From Rhodobacter sp. (lineage in GTDB: Bacteria; Pseudomonadota; Alphaproteobacteria; Rhodobacterales; Rhodobacteraceae): DNA of 11,719 nt. Both the position numbers and the translations under genes were made by a program. Where the stretch lies: assembly GCA_013824045.1 (NCBI GenBank), contig PNND01000216.1, forward strand, positions 1-11,719, given 5' to 3'. Within the stretch, counting starts at the first letter, position 1. Every line of letters starts with the position of its first letter. Below are positions 1 to 7,880 of the stretch, in pieces. A model generated the notes under the pieces. That model worked only from the letters and a program-made list of their open reading frames with translations. It was not told the DNA's origin and made no database searches.

Positions 1-87
1 CGGAGAGGGTGGGATTCGAACCCACGGTAGGCTTGCACCTACTCCGGTTTTCGAGACCGGCGCGATCGACCACTCCGCCACCTCTCC
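1..87 (-). tRNA. tRNA-Ser (anticodon CGA)
   Basis: Read on the minus strand, this folds as a complete type II (long variable arm) tRNA. The acceptor stem GGAGAGG (87-81) pairs with CCTCTCC (8-2), and position 1 gives discriminator G. The anticodon arm is CCGGT-CTCGAAA-ACCGG, so the anticodon is CGA, reading the Ser codon UCG. A long variable arm (GTAGG-TGCAAG-CCTAC) follows, then a T arm with the GGTTCGAATCC loop. The fold and long variable arm match bacterial serine tRNAs. Whether CCA is genome-encoded cannot be seen because the window starts at the discriminator base. Confidence 0.96.
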
Positions 88-115
88 GTGCTTTTGGGGG
101 GTCGTCAGTGCGGGG

Positions 116-144
116 TGTCTAGCGGGGTCGTGCGGGGGTTGCAA
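116..144 (-). promoter_or_regulatory. candidate sigma70-type promoter for tRNA-Ser
   Basis: On the minus strand, TTGCAA (144-139) lies 17 nt before TAGACA (121-116). This matches four of six -35 and three of six -10 consensus bases at ideal spacing. Transcription would start about 20 nt before the mature tRNA 5' end, a normal distance for a processed tRNA precursor. Prediction by eye only; the -10 is weak. Confidence 0.42.
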
Positions 145-371
145 GCGGGTTTTGTGGCCATTCGGGCAAAGATCTTGCCGGGCGCGGGGGAAGGCGCGGG
201 GCGGATGCTCGCGCAGTTGTGGGGCTGGGTGGGTTGGCTTTTGGGGTGACAGCCTCTAGCTGTTCCGGGCAAGATATGAGCCGAGCTTTCGGCCTGTTCT
301 TGCGCCAACGGAATTTGGGGCCGGGTGGTGCGGGGGCGGGGACGGGTGCGGCCGGACGAGAGAGGACGAGC

Positions 372-1343
372 ATGAACGGTAAGAGAGCAAGTCTTGGTGG
401 CGCCGGCCGATGGGCAGACCTGTCGTTGGTGCTGCCTTGTGCCCGGTCATTGGGCCGGATGGGGCGGGGCGTCACACTGGCGCTGGCGCTGGGCGTTGCC
501 GCTGTGGGGGTGATGGGGCTGCCGCCGCAGGCCGTGGCGCAGGAAGCCGGGCAGGCTGAGGCCGCGGCGGCCGCTGTGGCGGCAGAGGTTCTGGCCCTGA
601 CGCAGACGATGCAGTTGGGGGATCTGGTCGGCATCCTGCGGCAAGAGGGCATCGATTACGGGACGCAGCTGGAAACGGACATGTTTCCCGGTGCGGGGGG
701 GCAGGGCTGGCAAGCGACGCTGGGCCTGATCTATGACGGACAGAGGATGGAAGAGGCGCTGGTCGCCTCGCTGACGCAGGAACTGGCAAAGTCGCCTGAT
801 GACATTGCGGCGATGCAGGGGTTCTTTGGCTCTGATCTCGGGCAGAAGGTGCTGAAGCTGGAGATTGAGGCGCGGCGAACCCTGCTGGATGACGCGGCAG
901 AGGAAGCGGCGCGGATCGCCTGGGAGGATCTGGGATCGGGCGAGACGGCGCGGGTTGAGCAGCTGGAGCGGTTCGTGGCGGCGAATGACCTGATCGAATC
1001 CAATGTGATGGGCGCGCTGAACGCCTCGCTCGCCTTCTATCAGGGGATGCAGGAAGGCGGGGCCTTTGGCGGCGAGATGACCGAAGAGCAGATGCTGACC
1101 GATGTCTGGGGGCAGGAGGGGGATGTCCGCCAGCAGACGGCGGAATGGCTTTATCCCTATCTGACGCTGTCCTATGGGCCGCTGTCGGATGAGGAGTTGG
1201 ACAGCTATATCGCCTTTTCAGAATCGCCCGAGGGGCAGGTGCTGAACGCGGCGCTGTTCGCGGCATTTGACGATGTGTTCACCCCGATTTCGAAGGCGCT
1301 GGGTTTGGCCGTCGCGCGGCAGATGGCGGGACAGGATATCTGA
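372..1343 (+). CDS. exported DUF2059-type protein with a duplicated domain
   Basis: A 323-residue protein from ATG 372, which has purine-rich GAGAGGACGAG before it. An ATG at 459 would give a shorter, more classical signal peptide and is the main alternative. The frame is open from 219, but residues upstream of 372 look like read-through. From the 459 Met there is a short Arg-containing start, a hydrophobic stretch (LALALGVAAVGVMG) and a likely cleavage after AVA, before QEA (residues 54-57), so it is probably periplasmic. The mature part is acidic and helical. It has two related halves, each ending in a DUF2059-like signature: FFGSDLGQKVL near residues 151-161 and IAFSESPEGQVL near 280-291. 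The family has no assigned biochemical function. The preceding 89-371 holds only the tRNA promoter, and I see no convincing promoter for this gene. It stands alone between a divergent tRNA and the rplU promoter. Confidence 0.78.
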   Translation: MNGKRASLGGAGRWADLSLVLPCARSLGRMGRGVTLALALGVAAVGVMGLPPQAVAQEAGQAEAAAAAVAAEVLALTQTMQLGDLVGILRQEGIDYGTQLETDMFPGAGGQGWQATLGLIYDGQRMEEALVASLTQELAKSPDDIAAMQGFFGSDLGQKVLKLEIEARRTLLDDAAEEAARIAWEDLGSGETARVEQLERFVAANDLIESNVMGALNASLAFYQGMQEGGAFGGEMTEEQMLTDVWGQEGDVRQQTAEWLYPYLTLSYGPLSDEELDSYIAFSESPEGQVLNAALFAAFDDVFTPISKALGLAVARQMAGQDI

Positions 1344-1389
1344 ACCCGGTGGGCTGCGCCGGACCCTGTGATGGGGCTGGTGATCGCGC

Positions 1390-1418
1390 TTGACTTGGGG
1401 GCGGCTTGCCCTGATAAG
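1390..1418 (+). promoter_or_regulatory. sigma70-type promoter for rplU-rpmA
   Basis: TTGACT (1390-1395) and GATAAG (1413-1418) are separated by exactly 17 nt, matching five of six and four of six consensus bases. It is the best promoter-like match I found in the window and sits where the ribosomal protein unit needs one. The start would be near 1425, giving a leader of about 130 nt before rplU. Confidence 0.6.
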
Positions 1419-1425
1419 CGCGCAT

Positions 1426-1522
1426 CCCGGCAAGGCGTGAGTCTTGGCGGGTTTCATATTTCATGACGCCCGCGAGGGCGCGCTGTTCGAGGCGGGGAAA
1501 CCCCGGAACGCCCAAGCTTGGG
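1426..1522 (+). promoter_or_regulatory. hairpin-rich 5' leader of rplU (candidate autoregulatory or processing element)
   Basis: Between the predicted start near 1425 and the ribosome binding site at 1541, the transcript can form consecutive helices. First, 1426-1434 pairs with 1443-1451 (four plus four pairs around one G-G mismatch, 8-nt loop). Second, CGCCC 1467-1471 pairs with GGGCG 1476-1480, closed by the GNRA tetraloop GCGA. Third, CGGGG 1493-1497 pairs with CCCCG 1501-1505 across an AAA loop. Fourth, CCCA 1511-1514 can pair with TGGG 1519-1522. Ribosomal protein mRNAs often carry leaders bound by one of their products; that this one does so is inference. I do not recognise it as a named RNA family. 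Confidence 0.42.
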
Positions 1523-1557
1523 GGCCACAGGACGCGGAGCAAGGAAGAGGACGACCC

Positions 1558-2013
1558 ATGTTTGCGGTCCTGAAGACCGGTGGCAAGCAATACAAGGTGC
1601 AGGCGGGTGACGTGCTGCGCGTTGAAAAGCTGGCTGCCAATGCTGGTGACAAGATCCAGTTCAATGAGATTCTGATGGTTGGTGGCGAGACCGTCACCCT
1701 TGGCGTGCCCATGGTTGCGGGCGCGGCGGTGGTTGCGGAAGTGATCGACCAGATCAAGGGCGAGAAGGTCATCCACTTCGTCAAGCGTCGCCGCAAGCAC
1801 AGCTCGCAGCGCACTAAGGGCCACCGTCAGCACCTGACGCTGGTTCGCGTGACGGAAGTGCTGGCCACGGGCGCCGACAAATCGGGCGTGGCTGCTGCCA
1901 CCGGCACCGCCGATGCGCGCCGCGCCGCCCACAATGCCGAGGCCGCCCCGGCGGTTGAGGCGCCTGCGAAACCGAAGCGTGCCAAGAAGGCCGCTGAAGC
2001 CGCTGCGGAATAA
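1558..2013 (+). CDS. rplU: 50S ribosomal protein L21 (bL21) with long C-terminal tail
   Basis: A 151-residue bL21 protein, which binds 23S rRNA in the large subunit. The start is ATG 1558, with AAGGAAGAGG at 1541-1550; it opens MFAVLKTGGKQYKVQ, the classic bL21 N-terminus. The frame runs open upstream to 1444, but that part is leader RNA. Residues 1-103 cover the conserved domain, with the RNA-binding basic stretch FVKRRRKHSSQRTKGHRQ near 74-91. From about 105 the protein continues as an Ala-, Lys- and Pro-rich low-complexity tail of some 47 residues, absent from the 103-residue E. coli protein. Tails of this kind occur in alphaproteobacterial bL21. It is followed 12 nt later by rpmA, the near-universal partner. 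Codon choice (GGC/GGT Gly, no GGG) fits high expression. Confidence 0.97.
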   Translation: MFAVLKTGGKQYKVQAGDVLRVEKLAANAGDKIQFNEILMVGGETVTLGVPMVAGAAVVAEVIDQIKGEKVIHFVKRRRKHSSQRTKGHRQHLTLVRVTEVLATGADKSGVAAATGTADARRAAHNAEAAPAVEAPAKPKRAKKAAEAAAE

Positions 2014-2025
2014 GGAGAGTACCAA

Positions 2026-2295
2026 ATGGCACATAAAAAGGCAGGCGGTTCTTCCCGCAACGGCCGCGACTCCGCAGGGCGTCGTCTGGGCGTGAAACTC
2101 TATGGCGGTCAGGCTGCCATTCCGGGCAACATCATCGTGCGCCAGCGCGGCACGACCTATTTCCCGGGCAATGGCGTGGGCATGGGCGTGGATCACACGA
2201 TCTTTGCCGTGACCGAGGGTAAGGTGACCTTCAAGAAAGGCCTGAAAGGCCGCACCTTTATTTCGGTTCTCCCGGTCGCGGAGGCAGCCGAGTAA
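2026..2295 (+). CDS. rpmA: 50S ribosomal protein L27 (bL27)
   Basis: An 89-residue bL27 with the canonical start [16 protein letters not shown], whose N-terminal arm reaches the peptidyl-transferase centre. The conserved core follows: [10 protein letters not shown], then [19 protein letters not shown], then DHTIFA. There is no cleavable N-terminal extension of the kind seen in Firmicutes. ATG 2026 is preceded by AAGGAGAG at 2012-2019, overlapping the rplU stop region, so the two genes are one transcription unit and probably translationally linked. The 3' side carries a palindrome and then a terminator-like hairpin that closes the unit. Confidence 0.98.
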   Translation: MAHKKAGGSSRNGRDSAGRRLGVKLYGGQAAIPGNIIVRQRGTTYFPGNGVGMGVDHTIFAVTEGKVTFKKGLKGRTFISVLPVAEAAE

Positions 2296-2303
2296 GCCGA
2301 ACC

Positions 2304-2322
2304 TTTACAATTGGATTGTAAA
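2304..2322. repeat. AT-rich perfect inverted repeat after rpmA
   Basis: TTTACAAT-TGG-ATTGTAAA: eight perfect base pairs around a 3-nt centre, starting 8 nt after the rpmA stop. It is very AT-rich against GC-rich surroundings. The architecture is that of a dimeric repressor or activator operator; as RNA it is a short A-U hairpin just upstream of a GC-rich terminator hairpin. I cannot assign it to a known regulator: it is not the FNR site TTGAT-N4-ATCAA. Confidence 0.6.
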
Positions 2323-2324
2323 CG

Positions 2325-2354
2325 GGGGATCGGCTGAAAGGCCGGTCCCCTTGG
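2325..2354 (+). terminator. candidate intrinsic terminator of rplU-rpmA
   Basis: GGGGATCGGC (2325-2334) pairs with GCCGGTCCCC (2341-2350), ten pairs including one G-U, around a TGAAAG loop. Only TT follows directly, so the U-tract is poor. The strong stem and position just past the last gene support termination or 3'-end protection. Confidence 0.55.
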
Positions 2355-2521
2355 TCATTTCCGGGTCTTTTGCCGGGGTGGCGGGGGGAGTTGCGCGATC
2401 CGGGCCTTTGGGGCCGGTCGCAAAAATGCCGGACTGCAGGCCTAATTCCCTGCAATTCGTACCGTAACGGATGGAAGGGGGCCGCGTCGCCCCCGACATG
2501 CGCTTCGTCAGGAGGGAAGCC

Positions 2522-3082
2522 ATGATGCTGGACAAAGTGACCGCGATGCCCGAGGGGGCGATTGCCGCCGGACGGTTCATCCTGCGCCCTGTGCGCCGGT
2601 CGGATGCCGGGTTGTTTGCGATGTATGCCGGTGACAAACGCGTGGCGGAATCCACCCGGTCGATCCCGCATCCGCTGCCACCCGGCGCGGCGGAAGCTTT
2701 TGTCGCGCGTGCCACGCTGCAGGGCGGGGATGAGGATGTCTGGGTCATGGACGGGTCGGCCACTGGTCTGGCCGAGGTGCTGGGTGTGATCAGCCTGAAG
2801 CGGATGGACGAGACGCGCTATGATCGCGGCCAATCCGAGATCGGTTATTGGGTTGCGCCGGCCTTCTGGAATGCGGGTTTTGCATCCGAGGCGGTGCGCG
2901 CGCTGGTGGAGGTCAATCCGCAGAAGAACCGCACGATCTTTGCCGAGGTGTTTCAGGACAATGCCGGATCGGCGCGGGTGCTGACCAATGCGGGGTTCCA
3001 GTATCTGGGGGATGCTGAGACATTCTCGGTCGCGCGCAATGCGCGCGTGCCGACCTGGACTTATATTCGCAAGCTGGATTGA
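2522..3082 (+). CDS. GNAT-family N-acetyltransferase (RimJ/RimL-like)
   Basis: A 186-residue acetyltransferase using acetyl-CoA; the substrate is unknown. ATG 2522 is chosen because AGGAGG at 2510-2515 lies six nt upstream; ATG 2525 is possible, and the open frame back to 2471 is ignored. The start of the domain reads RFILRPVRRSDAGLFAMY (near residues 17-34), typical of Acetyltransf_3 proteins acting on amino groups of proteins or small molecules. EIGYWVAPAFWNAGFASEAV holds the beta4/acetyl-CoA binding turn, although the usual R/Q-x-x-G-x-G/A is relaxed to W-N-A-G-F-A. DNAGSARVLTNAGFQYLG is the conserved Asn-rich C-terminal helix. It lies between the ribosomal protein unit and obgE, which suggests but does not prove a translation-related target. 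It is bounded by hairpins on both sides, so it is probably transcribed alone. Confidence 0.85.
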   Translation: MMLDKVTAMPEGAIAAGRFILRPVRRSDAGLFAMYAGDKRVAESTRSIPHPLPPGAAEAFVARATLQGGDEDVWVMDGSATGLAEVLGVISLKRMDETRYDRGQSEIGYWVAPAFWNAGFASEAVRALVEVNPQKNRTIFAEVFQDNAGSARVLTNAGFQYLGDAETFSVARNARVPTWTYIRKLD

Positions 3083-3089
3083 GGGCGTG

Positions 3090-3113
3090 GCGGGGGGCCG
3101 TCCGGCCGCCCGC
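3090..3113 (+). terminator. GC-rich hairpin directly after the GNAT gene
   Basis: GCGGG (3090-3094) pairs with CCCGC (3109-3113). After a G-G internal mismatch, GGCC (3096-3099) pairs with GGCC (3104-3107) around a GTCC loop. It has no U-tract, so it may stabilise the 3' end rather than terminate. The stem begins 7 nt past the stop codon. Confidence 0.4.
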
Positions 3114-3132
3114 ACCCTCCGGCTCCCCGGCC

Positions 3133-3162
3133 CCCCACCGCTGCTTTTGCGGTAGGGGTTTA
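3133..3162 (+). terminator. candidate intrinsic terminator between GNAT gene and obgE
   Basis: CCCCACCGC (3133-3141) pairs with GCGGT-A-GGGG (3149-3158), nine pairs with a single bulged A and a TGCTTTT loop. TTTA follows directly. It has a better tail than the preceding hairpin and would separate the GNAT gene from obgE. Confidence 0.55.
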
Positions 3163-3163
3163 T

Positions 3164-3185
3164 GGGTATTTGGGCCAAGATGAAG
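3164..3185 (+). repeat. terminator-associated motif, copy 1
   Basis: GGG-TATTTGG-GCCAAGATGAAG directly follows the C4/G4 hairpin at 3133-3158. A related sequence lies at 11366-11387 in the same position relative to another CCCCC/GGGGG hairpin. The two copies share TATTTGG and a GA-rich end. They may be a dispersed extragenic element; two copies are thin evidence. Confidence 0.4.
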
Positions 3186-3205
3186 CTGCAGGCGTTGCGT
3201 GAGGC

Positions 3206-3234
3206 TTGAGCCTGCGGGCACTATCCACTATCGG
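3206..3234 (+). promoter_or_regulatory. candidate promoter of obgE-proB-ABM-proA with flanking inverted repeats
   Basis: TTGAGC (3206-3211) and TATCGG (3229-3234) are spaced 17 nt, matching four of six and three of six consensus bases. Two inverted repeats surround it. GCAGGC (3188-3193) pairs with GCCTGC (3210-3215), and GGCACT (3217-3222) pairs with AGTGCC (3236-3241), the latter bracketing the -10. That placement would suit an operator or an early-transcript hairpin. Confidence 0.4.
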
Positions 3235-3251
3235 CAGTGCCAATCCTTTAG

Positions 3252-5422
<2,171 letters not shown>

Positions 5423-5947
5423 ATGCACGCGCTGTTCTTCGACATGCAGCCGAAGGCCGGGCATATGCCGCATTATTTCGAGCATGTGGATCGGCTGCGG
5501 CCCCTGTTGGCGGCACATCCGGGGATGTTGTATCTGGAACGGTTCCGGCCGCTGGATCAGCCCGACGCGATCCTGTCACATCAGCATTGGGCGGATGAAG
5601 AGGCGATCCGGGCCTGGCGCTGTGATGGGACGCATCGCCAAAGTCAGGCGGCGGGGCGGGCGGTGCATTTCGAACAGTATCGCATTCGCGTGGGGCCTGA
5701 GGTGCAGCCGGAGGGTGCGGGGCGGTTCGTCGTGGCGGCCTATGGGGCGGCGGCGGCAGGGCCGGGGCGCGTTTATGAAAGCGTGACACGGGCCGGGCGG
5801 TTTCTGACGCTGGCCGAGGCGGCGCAGGGTGAGCTGGCGCGGGACATCGCGGCGCAGGCGCAGGCGGACGGGGCCGAAGAGGTGCGTATCTTTGCGGTGT
5901 CGCGCGATTACAGTTTGACGGACAGGGCCGAGGCGCCCGCCCTTTAA
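5423..5947 (+). CDS. antibiotic-biosynthesis-monooxygenase (ABM)-fold protein of unknown role
   Basis: A 174-residue protein encoded between proB and proA; its ATG abuts the proB stop with zero spacing, so translation is probably coupled. Residues 1-90 resemble the dimeric alpha-beta barrel ABM fold: HYFEHVDRLRPLLAAHPGML near 16-35, then HQHWADEEAIRAWR near 53-66, then a His-Arg helix and FEQYRIRV near 83-90. Such proteins include cofactor-free monooxygenases and heme-degrading enzymes, but many have unknown function. Residues from about 98 (FVVAAYG, then VYESVT, then RFLTLAEAA) look like a shortened second copy of the same fold, ending in a distinctive SRDYSLTDRAEAP tail. I cannot assign a substrate. 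Its position suggests a link to proline or glutamate-semialdehyde metabolism, but this is inference only. Confidence 0.82.
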   Translation: MHALFFDMQPKAGHMPHYFEHVDRLRPLLAAHPGMLYLERFRPLDQPDAILSHQHWADEEAIRAWRCDGTHRQSQAAGRAVHFEQYRIRVGPEVQPEGAGRFVVAAYGAAAAGPGRVYESVTRAGRFLTLAEAAQGELARDIAAQAQADGAEEVRIFAVSRDYSLTDRAEAPAL

Positions 5948-5989
5948 GGGTTTCGGGGCTGAGCCGTGGAAGAACGGAAGGTTGGGCAG

Positions 5990-7261
5990 ATGGCGGATGG
6001 GGCACAGGACGACGATGCCGGCATGATGGGCCGGATCGGGGCGGCGGCACGGGACGCCGCGGCGGAGTTGGCCTATGCGAGTGCCGAGCGCAAGCATGCG
6101 GCGCTGATGGCGGCGGCGGATGCGGTCTGGGCGCGGCGGGATGAGATCATCGCGGCCAATGCGCGGGATATGGAGTTTGGCGTGGCCAAGGGGCTTTCGC
6201 CTGCCATGCTGGACCGTCTGAAGCTGGATGAGGGGCGGATCGCCGGGATCGTCGGCGGGTTGCGCGCCGTGGCGGCGCAGAAGGACCCGGTGGGTGAGGT
6301 GATCGCGGAATGGGACCGGCCCACGGGGCTGCATATCCGGCGGGTGCGCACGCCATTGGGCGTGGTGGGGGTCATCTATGAAAGCCGCCCCAATGTGACT
6401 GCGGATGCCGGGGCGCTGTGCCTGAAGGCGGGGAATGCGGTGATCCTGCGGGGGGGATCGGAAAGCTTCCATTCCTCGACCGCCATTCATGCCTGTCTGG
6501 TGGAGGGGCTGCAGGCCGCAGGGCTGCCGGCGGCGGCGATCCAGCTGGTGCCGACGCGGGACCGGGGGATGGTGGAGGCCATGCTGCGGGCGGTGGACTG
6601 GATCGACGTGATCGTGCCGCGCGGGGGCAAGGGGCTGGTGGGGCTGGTGCAGCGCGAGGCGCGGGTGCCGGTCTTTGCCCATCTGGAGGGGATTTGCCAC
6701 GTCTATGCCGATGGCGAGGCCGATCTGGAAAAGGCGCGGCGCGTGGTCATCAATGCCAAGACGCGGCGGACAGGGATTTGCGGCGCGGCGGAATGCCTGC
6801 TGATTGACCGGCGGTTCTGGGAGAAGCACGGGGGAGTGCTGATCAGCGATCTGCTGGCGCGGGGCGTGGAGGTGCGGGCGGAGGGCGATCTGCTGACCGT
6901 GCCGGGAACGGTTCCGGCCAAGGCGGAGGATTTCGGCTGCGAATTCCTAGACATGATCATCGCGGCGAAGATCGTGGATGGGGTGGACGGCGCGATTGCC
7001 CATATCCGCCGCTATGGCAGCCAGCATACCGACTGCATCCTGACCGAGAATGACGCCACCGCCGCGCGGTTCTTTGAGCGGCTGGACAGCGCGATCCTGC
7101 TGCACAATGCCAGCACTCAGTTCGCCGATGGCGGCGAGTTCGGGATGGGGGCCGAGATCGGGATCGCCACAGGCAAGCTGCATGCGCGCGGCCCCGTGGG
7201 GGCGGAGCAGTTGACCAGCTTCAAATATCTGGTCACCGGGGACGGGACGATCAGAAGCTAA
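5990..7261 (+). CDS. proA: gamma-glutamyl phosphate reductase (glutamate-5-semialdehyde dehydrogenase)
   Basis: A 423-residue NADPH-dependent reductase turning gamma-glutamyl phosphate into glutamate-5-semialdehyde, the second step of proline synthesis. I choose ATG 5990 because GGAAGG (5976-5981) lies eight nt upstream; a GTG at 5966 would add eight residues and is the alternative. Family motifs in order: [17 protein letters not shown] (120-136), [16 protein letters not shown] (143-158), [11 protein letters not shown] (206-216), the catalytic cysteine in [11 protein letters not shown] (Cys 264), and late HTDCILTEN and [18 protein letters not shown] segments. Length matches the family (E. coli 417). 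It sits 42 nt downstream of the ABM gene and is the last gene of the forward unit. Its final 11 nt overlap the end of chpT on the other strand. Confidence 0.97.
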   Translation: MADGAQDDDAGMMGRIGAAARDAAAELAYASAERKHAALMAAADAVWARRDEIIAANARDMEFGVAKGLSPAMLDRLKLDEGRIAGIVGGLRAVAAQKDPVGEVIAEWDRPTGLHIRRVRTPLGVVGVIYESRPNVTADAGALCLKAGNAVILRGGSESFHSSTAIHACLVEGLQAAGLPAAAIQLVPTRDRGMVEAMLRAVDWIDVIVPRGGKGLVGLVQREARVPVFAHLEGICHVYADGEADLEKARRVVINAKTRRTGICGAAECLLIDRRFWEKHGGVLISDLLARGVEVRAEGDLLTVPGTVPAKAEDFGCEFLDMIIAAKIVDGVDGAIAHIRRYGSQHTDCILTENDATAARFFERLDSAILLHNASTQFADGGEFGMGAEIGIATGKLHARGPVGAEQLTSFKYLVTGDGTIRS

Positions 7262-7847
7262 TCCGCAAGCTCTCTGGGCCGGGTTCGATATCGGCGCGGC
7301 GGCCAAGCTGGGAGAGGGCCTGACCGGCGAGCGGGAATTGCACCTGTGCCGGTTCCAGATCGGCGGGCAGGGTGGCCGTATCGATCAGCGCCCACAGGTC
7401 TGCGTCATGGCGCAGGCGGGGCGAGGAGAGGGTGAGGGACCACCCAACCTCGTCGCGCAGGATGGTGATCTTGCCACCGCAGCGTAGGGCTTGTTCGGCG
7501 CAAAGGAGGAGGAGGAAGATTGCCTTCACCTCGGCCCGTGGCAGGTCTGGCGGCGAGGTCCAAGTGACAGTGATGCGGCCAGAGGGGAAAAGATCGGCGA
7601 GGATCGCGGCGACTTCGGTCCTTGCGATGCGTTGATCGGGGCGGGCCGTGCCATAGGCCACGCGGTAGAAGCGGATGCGAGCGCTGAGCGCAGTGACGGT
7701 TTCGGAGATCAGCGCGACCTCATCCCCGCGTCCACCGCCAGCGAGGAGAAGAAGCTCCACCCCGTTGCCGATGGCGCCGATCGGGCCGATAAGATCATGG
7801 CAGAGGCGCGAGCCGAGCAGGGCCGAAAGGTCGGGATGGGCGGGCAT
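7251..7847 (-). CDS. chpT: ChpT-type histidine phosphotransferase
   Basis: A 198-residue cytoplasmic dimeric phosphotransferase which, in alphaproteobacteria, passes phosphate from the hybrid kinase CckA to the response regulators CtrA and CpdR. The N-terminal helical hairpin contains the phospho-acceptor His 17 in [20 protein letters not shown] (12-31), a hallmark of this family. The C-terminal part (about 75-198, including [19 protein letters not shown]) corresponds to a degenerate GHKL/ATPase-like fold that in ChpT does not bind ATP. The start codon is CAT at 7845-7847 on the plus strand, with GGAGCG just upstream. In Rhodobacterales the CckA-ChpT-CtrA relay is non-essential and controls motility and gene-transfer-agent production; that is family knowledge, not visible here. 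It overlaps proA by 11 nt tail to tail and lies head to head with the DUF3553 gene, 33 nt apart. Confidence 0.9.
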   Translation of the reverse strand: MPAHPDLSALLGSRLCHDLIGPIGAIGNGVELLLLAGGGRGDEVALISETVTALSARIRFYRVAYGTARPDQRIARTEVAAILADLFPSGRITVTWTSPPDLPRAEVKAIFLLLLCAEQALRCGGKITILRDEVGWSLTLSSPRLRHDADLWALIDTATLPADLEPAQVQFPLAGQALSQLGRRADIEPGPESLRISF

Positions 7848-7880
7848 GGAACGCTCCGGTTACTGGGAAAGGATACGGGG

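Noticed and set aside
249..263. Inverted repeat ACAGC-N5-GCTGT as a possible operator
   Set aside because: Only 5-bp arms, no recognised regulator, and not the alphaproteobacterial LexA layout GTTC-N7-GTTC.
219..371. Upstream extension of the DUF2059 gene
   Set aside because: The extra residues would precede a normal signal peptide and lack a ribosome binding site at 219.
472..1266. 264-codon minus-strand frame opposite the DUF2059 gene
   Set aside because: It is dominated by Pro, Ala, Arg and Ser, and the plus strand has a signal peptide and family motifs; treated as a shadow.
1444..1557. N-terminal extension of bL21 from a TTG at 1444
   Set aside because: The family begins exactly at MFAVLKTGGKQYKV with a strong ribosome binding site; the upstream part is better read as leader RNA.
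7491..7880. Extended start for the DUF3553 gene
   Set aside because: The extension is antisense to chpT and the family is only about 60 residues long, starting at MNSLLEPGM.
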